In this document: in pieces, positions 1-8,297 of the stretch
Layout of the letters: every line of letters starts with the position of its first letter
Position numbering within the stretch: position 1 is the first letter of the stretch
Source of the DNA: Streptomyces sp. NBC_01549
GTDB lineage: Bacteria; Actinomycetota; Actinomycetes; Streptomycetales; Streptomycetaceae
NCBI RefSeq assembly: GCF_026339955.1
Contig: NZ_JAPEPW010000001.1
Span: forward strand, 5,575,001-5,639,000
Direction of reading: 5' to 3'
DNA: 64,000 nt
Program-made: the position numbers and the translations under genes
Notes under the pieces: model-generated
What the model was told of the DNA's origin: nothing
Databases searched by the model: none
What the model saw: only the letters and a program-made list of their open reading frames with translations

Positions 1-895
1 CACCGCCGCCCTCGCCCGTGAGGTTGTCGCCGGAGTGCTTGATCGCGCCGTTCAGGATGGACAGCTTGCCGAAGTAGCAGCTGTCGATGTGGTTGCGCTG
101 CGGGCCGTAGGCGATGACCGAGGCGTCCAGGTCGATGTCCTTGCCGCGGAACGCGGGCTCCCAGCCGAGGCCCATCTTGACCTGGGAGAGCAGCGGGCGG
201 CCGCCCTTGACCAGGGAGACCGTCTGGTTCTTCTGGAGGCTGACGCGGCCCTTGTCGAGGTTGATCTTTCCGGCGCCGATCGGCGGTGCGGCGGGCGGGG
301 TGGGAGGGGCCGGAGGGGTCACGGGGGTTTGCATGGGGGGTGCGGGCGGGGTCGCGGGTGCGGTTACGGGCTGGGCCGCCGGGGCGGGTGCGGGTTCCTC
401 CACCGAGACGCCGAAGTCCGTGGCGATGCCCGCCAGGCCGTTCGCGTATCCCTGGCCCACCGCGCGGGCCTTCCACGCGCCGTTGCGGAGGTAGACCTCC
501 ACGACCACCAGTGCCGTCTCGGTGCCCAGTTGCGGGGGCGTGAACGTGCCCAGGACGCTGTTGTCGTCCGCGTTGCGGATCGTGGCTGTCGGTTCGATGC
601 CCTGGAAGGTCTGGCCCGCGGCATCCGGGCTCGCGGTGACCACGATCTTCTCGATGCCCGGGGGGATGGCGCCGGTGTCGACGGTGATCGCGTCGGGTGC
701 CGCACCGCCGCCCGAGCGGTATGTCACGCCGGGGCCGGTTGGTTGGTTGTAGAAGATGAAGTCGTCGTCGGAGCGCACCTTGCCGTCGGCGGTGAGCAGC
801 AGGCCCGATACGTCGAGCCGCACCGGGGCGGCGACGTCCACCGTCACGCGCGCGGCGGAGAGAGGGATGTTCGAGCCGGGGGTCATAGCTGTCAT
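1..895 (-). CDS. TerD family protein with two TerD domains, 3' end cut by window
   Basis: The N-terminal half (about residues 5-165) has the TerD pattern: TPGSN start, VDVAAPVRLDVSGLLLTADG, DDDFIFYNQP, and acidic NADD calcium-binding-like residues. A proline/alanine-rich linker (about 165-205) follows. A second TerD domain then begins (KINLDKGRVSLQKN, LGWEP) and runs off the window. TerD proteins are calcium-binding cytoplasmic proteins linked to tellurite and general stress resistance; the precise role here is unknown. ATG at 895 or 886 could be the start, and neither has a clear Shine-Dalgarno. It lies about 90 bp downstream of the dehydrogenase gene on the same strand but is functionally unrelated to it. 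Confidence 0.88.
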   Translation of the reverse strand, partial: MTAMTPGSNIPLSAARVTVDVAAPVRLDVSGLLLTADGKVRSDDDFIFYNQPTGPGVTYRSGGGAAPDAITVDTGAIPPGIEKIVVTASPDAAGQTFQGIEPTATIRNADDNSVLGTFTPPQLGTETALVVVEVYLRNGAWKARAVGQGYANGLAGIATDFGVSVEEPAPAPAAQPVTAPATPPAPPMQTPVTPPAPPTPPAAPPIGAGKINLDKGRVSLQKNQTVSLVKGGRPLLSQVKMGLGWEPAFRGKDIDLDASVIAYGPQRNHIDSCYFGKLSILNGAIKHSGDNLTGEGGG

Positions 896-987
896 GTCGG
901 GTGAACGAGCGAGACTATTTTGCCGTTCCCTTACCAAGCGGCCAATTGGTGGAACCCCGAAACCCCGGCCCGAATCCCTCTGATTTT

Positions 988-1977
988 CTACGGAACCACC
1001 ACGATCTTCCTGCCGATGCCCGCCGCGAACTGCTCCAACGCCTGCGGATACCGCTCCAGCGCGATCCGGTCGCTGATGAAGATCTCCGGGTCGAGCACGC
1101 CGTTCGCGAACAGTTCCGCCGCCCGCTCGAAGCTGTGCAGCACCGCCATCGAACCGGTGATGGTGATCTCCTGGTTGTAGATGCGGTACGGGTCGATCGT
1201 CACGCGGGTCGCGTAGTCGGCGACCCCGAACTGGAGGAACGTGCCCGCCTTCGCCACCCGGTCCAGGCCGTCCTGGATCGCCGCCGCGTTGCCGGTGGCG
1301 TCGACGACGAGGTCCCAGCCCTGCGGCCGGTCCAGCTCGTCCGCGTTCGCCGCCGACCCGGAGACGCCGAGCGTGCGGGCCGTCTCCAGGCGGGCCGGGT
1401 TCAGGTCCACGATGTCCACGCTCGCCGCGCCGGTGCGCTTGGCCAGCTCCAGCATCATCAGGCCCATCGTCCCGGAGCCGTAGATCAGGACATGGGCGCC
1501 GAGACGGGACCGCAGGACGTCGTAGCCGCGCACCGCGCAGGACAGCGGCTCCACGAGTGCGGCGTCCTGGGTGCGTACGTGCTCGGGCAGCTTGACGCAG
1601 TTCGCCACCGGGGCCACCGCGTACTGCGCGGCCCCGCCCGCCGTGGTGACGCCGATCGCGGCCCAGCGTTCGCAGAGGTTGTTGTGGCCCGAACGGCACT
1701 GTCGGCACTCGTAGCAGTACAGGGACGGGTCCACCGCCACCTGGTCGCCGACCGCGAGCTCGGTGACCTGGGAGCCGACCCCGACCACCTCCCCGGCGAA
1801 CTCGTGGCCCGGCACGATCGGCAGCTTGGGCGCGAACTCGCCCTGGAGGATGTGCAGGTCCGTGCCGCACAGGCCGCAGGCGGCGACCTCGACGACGACC
1901 TCACGGGGGCCTGGCGTCGGGTCCGGGACCTCGGTGACGACGGCGCGGCCCACGGACTCGATGACGGCGGCCTTCAT
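988..1977 (-). CDS. zinc-dependent polyol/alcohol dehydrogenase (MDR family)
   Basis: A 329-residue medium-chain dehydrogenase. Catalytic zinc ligands are Cys37 (ACGLCGTDLH) and His58-Glu59 (VPGHEFAGE). Four structural-zinc cysteines sit in DPSLYCYECRQCRSGHNNLC, and the NAD-binding glycine motif is YGSGTMGL. It should oxidise a sugar alcohol or related secondary alcohol with NAD(P)+. It is the last gene of the ABC transporter operon, its ATG overlapping the permease stop by four bases, so the imported polyol is the likely substrate (inference). The exact substrate (sorbitol, mannitol, arabitol or threonine-like) cannot be read from the sequence. Confidence 0.9.
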   Translation of the reverse strand: MKAAVIESVGRAVVTEVPDPTPGPREVVVEVAACGLCGTDLHILQGEFAPKLPIVPGHEFAGEVVGVGSQVTELAVGDQVAVDPSLYCYECRQCRSGHNNLCERWAAIGVTTAGGAAQYAVAPVANCVKLPEHVRTQDAALVEPLSCAVRGYDVLRSRLGAHVLIYGSGTMGLMMLELAKRTGAASVDIVDLNPARLETARTLGVSGSAANADELDRPQGWDLVVDATGNAAAIQDGLDRVAKAGTFLQFGVADYATRVTIDPYRIYNQEITITGSMAVLHSFERAAELFANGVLDPEIFISDRIALERYPQALEQFAAGIGRKIVVVP

Positions 1978-2825
1978 TTGACGGCTCCCAAGGACAGGCC
2001 CTGGACCAGTTTGTCCTGGGCGGCGAACCCCGCGGCGAGCACCGGCAGGGAGACGACGAGCGACGCGGCGCACACCTTGGCCAGGAACAGGCCCTGGCTG
2101 GTGATGAAGCCGGTCAGGAAGACGGGGGCCGTCTCGGCGACCACACCGGTCAGTACGCGGGCGAACAGCAGTTCGTTCCAGCTGAAGATGAAGCAGATCA
2201 GGGCCGTGGCCGCGATGCCGGGAAGGGCTATGGGGGCGACGACGCGGGCCAGGATGGTGGGCAGTCTCGCGCCGTCGATCTGGGCCGCCTCGATCACCGC
2301 CACCGGTACCTCGGCGAGGAACGACTGCATCATCCACACCGCGATCGGCAGGTTCATGGAGGTGTAGAGGATGACCAGGAGCCAGATGTTGTCCAGCATT
2401 CCGGTGTTCTTCGCGAAGAGGTAGATCGGGAGAAGTCCGGCCACGACCGGCAGCATCTTCGTCGACAGGAAGAAGAACAGGACGTCCGTCCACTTGCGCA
2501 CGGGGCGGATGGACAGTGCGTACGCCGCGGGGAGGGCCAGCAGGAGGACGCAGAGGGTGGAGACCACCGAGGCCACGGTCGAGTTGATCAGCGCGGGCCA
2601 GGGGCTCGCGCCGCCGCCCGTGCCGAAGAAGTCGCGGTAGCCGTCGAGGGTGAGGGCGGCGCCGAAGGACGGTGGGTTGGTCGCCGCGTCCGACTCGGAG
2701 TGGAACGACGTCAGGGCCATCCACGCGATGGGCAGGAAGAACAGCACACCGAGCAGCCAGGCCAGCAGGCCCAGGCCCGTTCCCCGGGCACGCCGGGGTC
2801 GTACGCGGATCGTGGTGGCGCTCAT
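1974..2825 (-). CDS. carbohydrate ABC transporter permease (MalG type)
   Basis: 283 residues with about six hydrophobic helices and the inner-membrane EAA loop EAAQIDGARLPTILARVVAP, where the ATPase docks. The C-terminus ends in LSLGAVK, typical of MalG-type permeases. It overlaps the upstream permease and the downstream dehydrogenase by four bases each (ATGA), so the genes are probably translationally coupled. Best reading is the second permease of a polyol importer resembling the SmoG/MtlG group; substrate assignment is by context only. No ATPase is encoded here, and Streptomyces commonly share MsiK among such importers. Confidence 0.9.
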   Translation of the reverse strand: MSATTIRVRPRRARGTGLGLLAWLLGVLFFLPIAWMALTSFHSESDAATNPPSFGAALTLDGYRDFFGTGGGASPWPALINSTVASVVSTLCVLLLALPAAYALSIRPVRKWTDVLFFFLSTKMLPVVAGLLPIYLFAKNTGMLDNIWLLVILYTSMNLPIAVWMMQSFLAEVPVAVIEAAQIDGARLPTILARVVAPIALPGIAATALICFIFSWNELLFARVLTGVVAETAPVFLTGFITSQGLFLAKVCAASLVVSLPVLAAGFAAQDKLVQGLSLGAVK

Positions 2826-3760
2826 GCGCGGGACACCTCCTCGCGGAACAGGGACGAGACCACGCGCAGCGCGAAGGTCGCGATGATGATCGAACCGATG
2901 ACGACCAGGACGCCCGCGGCGGAGGCGAGGCCGTTCTCGTGGGCCTGGTAGAAGCTCTGGTAGACGGTGTAGGGGAGGTTGGCCGTTCCCAGGCCGCCGG
3001 ACGTGAGGGTGAAGACCGCGTCGAAGTTCTGGACGATGTAGATCGAGCCCAGCAGGGCGCCCAGTTCGAGGTAGCGGCGCAGGTGGGGGAGGGTGAGGTG
3101 GCGGAAGACCTGCCAGTCGCTCGCGCCGTCCACCCGTGCGGCCTCGATCTGCTGGTGGTCGCGGCTCTGCAGGCCGGCCAGAAGGATCAGCATCATGAAG
3201 GGCGTCCACTGCCAGACCAGGGAGGCCTCGACCGCCAGCAGCGGGGTGCCCGAGATCCAGTCGGGCTGGGGGCCGCCCACGTAGTGCAGCAGTCCGTTGA
3301 GCAGGCCGTACTCCGGGTTGTAGAGCACGTGCTTCCAGAGCAGGGCCGCGGCCACCGGGACCACCAGGAAGGGGGCGATGAGGAGGGTCCTGACGATGCC
3401 CCGGCCGCGGAATTTGCGGTCCAGGAGCAGGGCCAGGCCCAGGCCGATGACCAGGCTGGCGATGACCACGGCCGCCGTCAGGAGGATCGTCGTCCACACC
3501 GAGTGGCGCAGGTCGGGGTCGGTGAGGACGTCCGAGTAGTTGGAGAGGCCGGTGAAGTGGCGGGCCTTGGGGTAGAGCGCGTTCCAGTCGAAGAAGGAGA
3601 TCACCAGCGTGGCCACGAAGGGGAGCTGGGTCACGGCGATCATGAAGATCAGGGCGGGGAGCAGCGGGGCGCGGGTGGCCCAGGCGCGCAGCCGGTTGGA
3701 CGGCTTTTTCAGGGTGCGTACGGGAGTGGCGGCCACGGGGGCCGTTGTCGTGGCGGTCAT
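2822..3760 (-). CDS. carbohydrate ABC transporter permease (MalF type)
   Basis: 312 residues. An N-terminal tail (MTATTTAPVAATPVRTL) precedes six predicted membrane helices, and the EAA loop EAARVDGASDWQVFRHLTLP lies near residue 200. It pairs with the MalG-type permease immediately downstream. Its start overlaps the stop of the binding-protein gene by four bases. Together they form the channel of a sugar or polyol importer of the CUT1 class. Confidence 0.9.
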   Translation of the reverse strand: MTATTTAPVAATPVRTLKKPSNRLRAWATRAPLLPALIFMIAVTQLPFVATLVISFFDWNALYPKARHFTGLSNYSDVLTDPDLRHSVWTTILLTAAVVIASLVIGLGLALLLDRKFRGRGIVRTLLIAPFLVVPVAAALLWKHVLYNPEYGLLNGLLHYVGGPQPDWISGTPLLAVEASLVWQWTPFMMLILLAGLQSRDHQQIEAARVDGASDWQVFRHLTLPHLRRYLELGALLGSIYIVQNFDAVFTLTSGGLGTANLPYTVYQSFYQAHENGLASAAGVLVVIGSIIIATFALRVVSSLFREEVSRA

Positions 3761-5124
3761 CGTCCCTCGTACTCCTTGGAGATCTTCTCGGCGAGTTTCT
3801 GGGACTTCTTCAGGGCCGAGTCGACGGACTGGCGTCCGGCGATGGCCGCGCTGATCTCCTGCGAGACCTTGGTGCCGAGGTCGGTGAACTCGGGGATGCC
3901 GACGAACTGGATGCCGGGCGCGGGGCGCGGCTGCACTCCCGGGTCACGCGGCCGGGCGCCCTCGATGGCCGCGCGGGTCATCTCCTGGAAGGCGGCGGCC
4001 TCCTTGGTGTACGCGGCGTTCGTGTACGTGGAGGCGCGCTTGCCGGCCGGCACGTTGGACCAGCCGATCGTGTTCCCGACCAGTTGCTCGTACTGCTTGC
4101 TGGAGGCCCAGGAGATGAACTTCCAGGCCTTGTCGGAGTTGTGGGAGGCCTTCTGCAGGCCCCAGGCCCAGGTGTAGAGCCAGCCGGAGGACTTGGTCTT
4201 CTCGACGGGCGCGGGTACGTAGCCGATCTTGCCCTTGACCGGGGAGTCGGACGCCTCCAGGGAGCCCGCCGCGGAGGTGGCGTCGTACCACATGGCCGTC
4301 TTGCCCTGGGTCATGTTGTTGAGGCACTCGGCGAAGCCCGACTGGGCCGCGCCGGACTCGCCGTGCTCGCGTACGAGGTTCACGTAGAACTTCGTCGCCT
4401 TCTCGAACTCGGGGGAGTCGAGGCGGGCCTTCCAGTTCTTGTCGAACCAGGTGCCGCCGAAGGTGTTCACGACGGTGGTGAGGGGTGCCATGAGCTCGCC
4501 CCAGCCGGGCAGGCCGCGCAGACAGATGCCCTTCATGCCGGACTGGACGCCGTCGGCCTCGGCGGCCAGCTGTCCCACCTGATCCCAGGTGGGGTGGTCG
4601 GGCATCGTCAGGCCCTTCTCGGCGAAGACGTCCTTGCGGTACATCAGGAAGGACGACTCGCCGTAGAACGGCTGCCCGTAGAGCTTGCCGTCGTCGGCCG
4701 TCAGGGACTGCCGCATGGGGGCGAGGATGTCCTGCTCGTCGTAGCCGCTGTCCTGACGTACGTAGGAGTCCATCTCGTGCAGCCAGCCGTTGCGGGCGTA
4801 GATCGGAATCTCGTAGTTGGAGAGCGTGGCGACGTCGTACTGGCCGGCCTGGTTGGCGAAGTCCTGGCTGATCTTGTCGCGGACGTCGTTCTCCGGCAGC
4901 ACGGTGAAGTTCACCTTGATGCCGGTCTCCTTGGTGAAGTGCGCCTTGGTGAGTTTCTGCAGCTCCACCATCTGCGGGTTGTTGACCATCAGGACGTTGA
5001 TGGAGTCGCCGCCTGACCCTGACCCGCCCGCTCCGACCCAACAGCCGGAGAGCAGCGGGGCGAGCAGCGTCCCTGCGGCGGCCGCGGCGAGTGCGCGCGA
5101 CCTCCGTCGGCTCTGGGTTCGCAT
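3757..5124 (-). CDS. polyol/sugar ABC transporter substrate-binding lipoprotein
   Basis: 455 residues. An arginine-rich leader ends in the lipobox LLSGC with Cys28 as the lipidation site. The rest is a family 1 extracellular solute-binding fold (DSINVLMVNNPQMVELQKL, DVATLSNYEIPIYA). The start ATG at 5124 is preceded by a good AGGAG ribosome binding site. Sequence style and neighbours (two CUT1 permeases, zinc dehydrogenase, DeoR regulator) resemble sorbitol/mannitol uptake clusters (SmoE-like). The substrate is inferred, not shown. Confidence 0.88.
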   Translation of the reverse strand: MRTQSRRRSRALAAAAAGTLLAPLLSGCWVGAGGSGSGGDSINVLMVNNPQMVELQKLTKAHFTKETGIKVNFTVLPENDVRDKISQDFANQAGQYDVATLSNYEIPIYARNGWLHEMDSYVRQDSGYDEQDILAPMRQSLTADDGKLYGQPFYGESSFLMYRKDVFAEKGLTMPDHPTWDQVGQLAAEADGVQSGMKGICLRGLPGWGELMAPLTTVVNTFGGTWFDKNWKARLDSPEFEKATKFYVNLVREHGESGAAQSGFAECLNNMTQGKTAMWYDATSAAGSLEASDSPVKGKIGYVPAPVEKTKSSGWLYTWAWGLQKASHNSDKAWKFISWASSKQYEQLVGNTIGWSNVPAGKRASTYTNAAYTKEAAAFQEMTRAAIEGARPRDPGVQPRPAPGIQFVGIPEFTDLGTKVSQEISAAIAGRQSVDSALKKSQKLAEKISKEYEGR

Positions 5125-5206
5125 GGATCGCTCCTGGACGTATAGGGAGATAAAGGGCGCCTTCGGGTATAAGCGTGCCCTTGTAGTGAGTGAGTGAGTT
5201 GGGTTT

Positions 5207-5968
5207 TCAGACTCGGATGACCTGGGGGCCTTGCAAGGAGTACCGGTGCGCCTCCGATGCCGGAAGCAGCGTGCTCGTGACGATCGTTTCCAGGGCGGTG
5301 ATCTCCGCGAAGCGGCAGAAGCTGACCGCCCCGAACTTGGTGTGCACGCCCGCGAAGACCGTGCGCCGGGAGGCCCTGATCGCCTGGGCCTTGACCTCGC
5401 TGACTGCCGGGTCGGGGGTGGTGAGGCCGTGTTCTCGGGAGATGCCGTTGGCGCCGATGTACGCCAGGTCGATGACGAAGCCGGCGAGCATCTTCGTCGT
5501 CCAGTGGTCCACGGTCGCGAGTGTGCCGGGGCGGACCCGGCCACCGAGCAGCAGGACGCTGGTGTGGTCGGCCTCGGCGAGCGCGCCCGCCGTGGCCAGG
5601 GAGGCGGTGACCACGGTCAGTGGCCGGTCCTTGGGGAGTGCCTCGGCGATGAGCTGCGGGGTGAAGCCCTCGTCGATGAAGACGGTCTCGGCGTCCCCGA
5701 GCAGTTCGGCCGCGGCGCTCGCGATCCGGCGCTTCTCGGGCACATGGCTGGTGGCGCGAAAGGCGAGCGTCGTCTCGAACCCGGCGCTCTCCACGGGGTA
5801 GGCGCCGCCGTGGGTGCGGCGGACCAGGCCGTGGTCCTCCAGGGCGCGCAGGTCGCGTCGTACGGTCTCCTTGGCGACGCCCAGCTCGGCGGCGAGCGCG
5901 GTGACGTCGACCGCGCCGGTACGGCGGGCGGCCCTGACGATCTCCCGCTGACGTTCTTCCGCGGTCAT
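5207..5968 (-). CDS. DeoR/GlpR family transcriptional regulator
   Basis: 253 residues. The N-terminal DeoR helix-turn-helix reads VDVTALAAELGVAKETVRRD with the family signature LRALEDHGLVRRTHGGAY. The C-terminal DeoRC sugar-phosphate sensor domain contains FIDEGFT and IGANGI. It lies upstream of the ABC operon on the same strand with an 82-bp gap before the binding-protein gene, so it is the obvious candidate to control polyol uptake (inference). The ATG at 5968 (MTAEERQREIV) matches the family's usual beginning. Confidence 0.92.
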   Translation of the reverse strand: MTAEERQREIVRAARRTGAVDVTALAAELGVAKETVRRDLRALEDHGLVRRTHGGAYPVESAGFETTLAFRATSHVPEKRRIASAAAELLGDAETVFIDEGFTPQLIAEALPKDRPLTVVTASLATAGALAEADHTSVLLLGGRVRPGTLATVDHWTTKMLAGFVIDLAYIGANGISREHGLTTPDPAVSEVKAQAIRASRRTVFAGVHTKFGAVSFCRFAEITALETIVTSTLLPASEAHRYSLQGPQVIRV

Positions 5969-6186
5969 GGCCGACACCTGCTCCCTGCGTTCCGTGCGTA
6001 CTGCCCGTTCGGGCCCGGTGTGGGCCTTGGGGGAAGTTCTACAGCGGGTGCGCGGCACTGACCAGGCCTGTTGCGTGACCGATGGTGCCCGGCTGTGACC
6101 GTTTGGCGCGGCGGGTGACCGCGTCGGACCTGGGGCGGAGCGGTGGACGGGGTGGGATCGGGCAGGGTTCGTGCCCGAACACGGCG

Positions 6187-6215
6187 GCGGGCGGGCCCGT
6201 TCGGTGCCCGCCCGC
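6187..6215. terminator. GC hairpin downstream of udh
   Basis: A perfect 10-bp stem (GCGGGCGGGC with GCCCGCCCGC) and a 9-base loop lie 46 bp beyond the udh stop. TCTTTT follows on the plus strand, but the annotated genes on both sides run on the minus strand. It probably terminates udh transcription before the DeoR gene. The rest of 5969-6260 shows no gene. Confidence 0.55.
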
Positions 6216-6260
6216 TCTTTTGCGCTCTTGCCCCGCGGTCGTCTTTTGGCCGTTCGGTCG

Positions 6261-7085
6261 TCAGTACGGCCAGATCGGCGGGTGCGTCGTGAAGGGGCCG
6301 CCGAGGCAGGCGTGGTCCGGGTTGGCCGGGTCGAGCTCGCCCTGCTCGGCGATGAGCTTCTCGGCGTACGGCTCGGAGTCGTCACGCGGCTCGTAGCCCA
6401 GCGCCCGGGCCGTCGAGAGGTCCCACCACAGCCGGGTGTTGGCGGAGGAGCCGTAGACGACCGTGTGCCGCACGTCCTCGGCCGTCAGTGCCGCGTGGAA
6501 GAGACGGGCGCCGTCCTCGGGGCTCATCCAGACGGAGAGCATGCGCACGCTGGTGGGCTCCGCGAAGCAGGAACCGATACGGACCGAGACCGTCTCCAGG
6601 CCGTGCTTGTCCCAGTAGAACTGCGCCAGGTCCTCGCCGAAGGACTTGGAGAGGCCGTAGAAGGTGTCGGGGCGGCGCGGGGTGTCGATCGGGATCAGGG
6701 CGCTGTCGTCGAAGGGGGCCTCACCCCGGGGGCGCGGGGTGAAGCCGACGGCGTGGTTGGAGGAGGCGAAGACGATGCGTCGTACGCCTTCCTCGCGCGC
6801 CGCCTCGTACAGGTTGTACGTACCCTCGATGTTCGCCTTGAGGATCTTGTCGAAGGAGGCTTCCAGGGAGATGCCCGCGAGGTGGATGATCGCGTCGACG
6901 CCCCGTACGGCCTCGCGCAGGGCGGCCTTGTCCGCGAGGTCCGCGGTGAGCGCGTCCGGCTCGCCCTCGACGGGCAGCAGGTCGAGGAGGCGCAGCTCAT
7001 AGCCGTAGTCCGGCAGCAGTCCTCGCATCAGGGTGCCGAGTCCGCCGGCGGCGCCGGTGAGCAGAACGGTGCGGGGAGCGGGCAT
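6261..7085 (-). CDS. udh: uronate dehydrogenase (NAD-dependent)
   Basis: 274 residues, short-chain dehydrogenase fold. The glycine-rich NAD motif is LLTGAAGGLG and the acidic NAD selector is in RLLDLLPVEG. The catalytic pair is Tyr143-xxx-Lys147 (YGLSKSFGE). Family-specific stretches include HLAGIS, FASSNHAVGF, VRIGSCF and TRLWWD, which match characterised bacterial uronate dehydrogenases. The enzyme oxidises galacturonate or glucuronate to the aldarolactone. The start has a strong GAGGAG site. It is divergent from kdgD, which acts later in the same oxidative pathway. Confidence 0.9.
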   Translation of the reverse strand: MPAPRTVLLTGAAGGLGTLMRGLLPDYGYELRLLDLLPVEGEPDALTADLADKAALREAVRGVDAIIHLAGISLEASFDKILKANIEGTYNLYEAAREEGVRRIVFASSNHAVGFTPRPRGEAPFDDSALIPIDTPRRPDTFYGLSKSFGEDLAQFYWDKHGLETVSVRIGSCFAEPTSVRMLSVWMSPEDGARLFHAALTAEDVRHTVVYGSSANTRLWWDLSTARALGYEPRDDSEPYAEKLIAEQGELDPANPDHACLGGPFTTHPPIWPY

Positions 7086-7148
7086 GCGGGTGTCTCCTCA
7101 TGGCCACGCAGGCGGCCGTATGTGTGCACAGCATTCACATCCGTGGAC

Positions 7149-7178
7149 ACGCTAAAGAGCGCCGACCCTCTCCGTCAA
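7149..7178 (-). promoter_or_regulatory. predicted promoter of udh
   Basis: Read on the minus strand: -35 TTGACG (7178-7173), 18-bp spacer, -10 TAGCGT (7154-7149). This is about 64 bp upstream of the udh start and fits the housekeeping sigma consensus of Streptomyces. It mirrors the kdgD promoter on the other strand. Confidence 0.6.
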
Positions 7179-7226
7179 GTGTCACGCGAAGGCGGGGAAT
7201 TCGCTGCTGTATTGGGGTTTGTGCGC

Positions 7227-7256
7227 TTGACCGGCCCCGAGGTCGCGCTTTAGCGT
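7227..7256 (+). promoter_or_regulatory. predicted promoter of kdgD
   Basis: -35 TTGACC (7227-7232), 18-bp spacer, -10 TAGCGT (7251-7256), about 80 bp before the GTG start. The -10 hexamer and spacing are identical to the divergent udh promoter, suggesting shared control. Confidence 0.6.
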
Positions 7257-7337
7257 GGTCGCGTTCAGAAATATAGACATGGATCAGAAACGTGTACCCG
7301 CTGTTGTGTGCGTGAGCACCTGCCCCAGGGAGAGTCC

Positions 7338-8297
7338 GTGACGCCAGCCCCCCTTGTTGCTCGGCTCAGCGTCCCCAGCGGACCGCTGTTCTTCCCCGTC
7401 ACGGCGTACGGCCCCGACGGCGCCCTCGACCTCGACACCTACCGTGCCCATGTGCGACGCGGCGTCGAGAACGGTGCCGCGGCCGTCTTCGCGTGCTGCG
7501 GCACCGGGGAGTTCCACGCGCTCGCGCCCGAGGAGTTCCAGGAGTGTGTGCGGGCGGCCGTGGAGGCGACCGCCGGGCGCGTTCCGGTCGTCGCGGGCGC
7601 CGGGTACGGGACCGCGCTCGCCGTACGGTTCGCTCGCCTCGCCGAGGAGGCCGGGGCCGACGGACTGCTCGCGATGCCGCCGTACCTGGTGCTGGCGAGC
7701 CAGGAGGGACTCCTGCGGCACTACCGGGAACTCGCCGCCGCCACCTCGCTGGACATCGTGGTCTACCAGCGCGACAACGCCGTGTTCACGCCCGAGACCG
7801 TGGTCGAACTGGCCCGCACCGAGGGGATCATCGGCTTCAAGGACGGGGTGGGCGATCTCGACCTGATGCAGCGGATCGTGAGCGCGGTGCGCAGCGAGGT
7901 TCCCGGTGACTTCCTCTACTTCAACGGGCTGCCGACCGCCGAACTGACCTGCCTCGCGTACCGGGGCATCGGGATCACGCTGTACTCGTCGGCGGTCTTC
8001 TGCTTCGTGCCGGAGATCGCGCTGGCGTTCCACGCGGCGCTGCGCGCCGGTGACGACGAGGTGGTCAACCGCTTGCTGGACGGCTTCTACCGTCCCTTCG
8101 TCGACCTGCGGGCCCAGGGCCGCGGATACGCGGTCTCCCTGGTCAAGGCGGGGGTACGGCTGCGGGGGCTGGACGTGGGCGAGGTGCGGCCGCCGCTGCA
8201 CGAGCCGACCGAGGACCATGTGAAGCAGCTCGCGCAGCTGATCGAGCGGGGCTACGCGCTGCTGGAGCCGGCCGGCGCCGCGGGGGAGGGCCGGTGA
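7338..8297 (+). CDS. kdgD: 5-dehydro-4-deoxyglucarate dehydratase
   Basis: 319 residues, DHDPS/NAL superfamily TIM barrel. The Schiff-base lysine is Lys168 (IIGFKDGVGD) and the conserved tyrosine Tyr143 (VVYQRDN). Further KdgD-specific pieces are CCGTGEFHAL, FNGLPTAEL, TLYSSAVFCFVPE and GRGYAVSLVKAG. The enzyme decarboxylates and dehydrates 5-keto-4-deoxyglucarate to alpha-ketoglutarate semialdehyde, the late step of oxidative galacturonate/glucarate breakdown. GTG 7338 is chosen over an upstream ATG at 7308 because AGGGAGAG sits at correct spacing before it. The gene is coupled to the next one (GTG overlaps the TGA). Confidence 0.9.
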   Translation: MTPAPLVARLSVPSGPLFFPVTAYGPDGALDLDTYRAHVRRGVENGAAAVFACCGTGEFHALAPEEFQECVRAAVEATAGRVPVVAGAGYGTALAVRFARLAEEAGADGLLAMPPYLVLASQEGLLRHYRELAAATSLDIVVYQRDNAVFTPETVVELARTEGIIGFKDGVGDLDLMQRIVSAVRSEVPGDFLYFNGLPTAELTCLAYRGIGITLYSSAVFCFVPEIALAFHAALRAGDDEVVNRLLDGFYRPFVDLRAQGRGYAVSLVKAGVRLRGLDVGEVRPPLHEPTEDHVKQLAQLIERGYALLEPAGAAGEGR

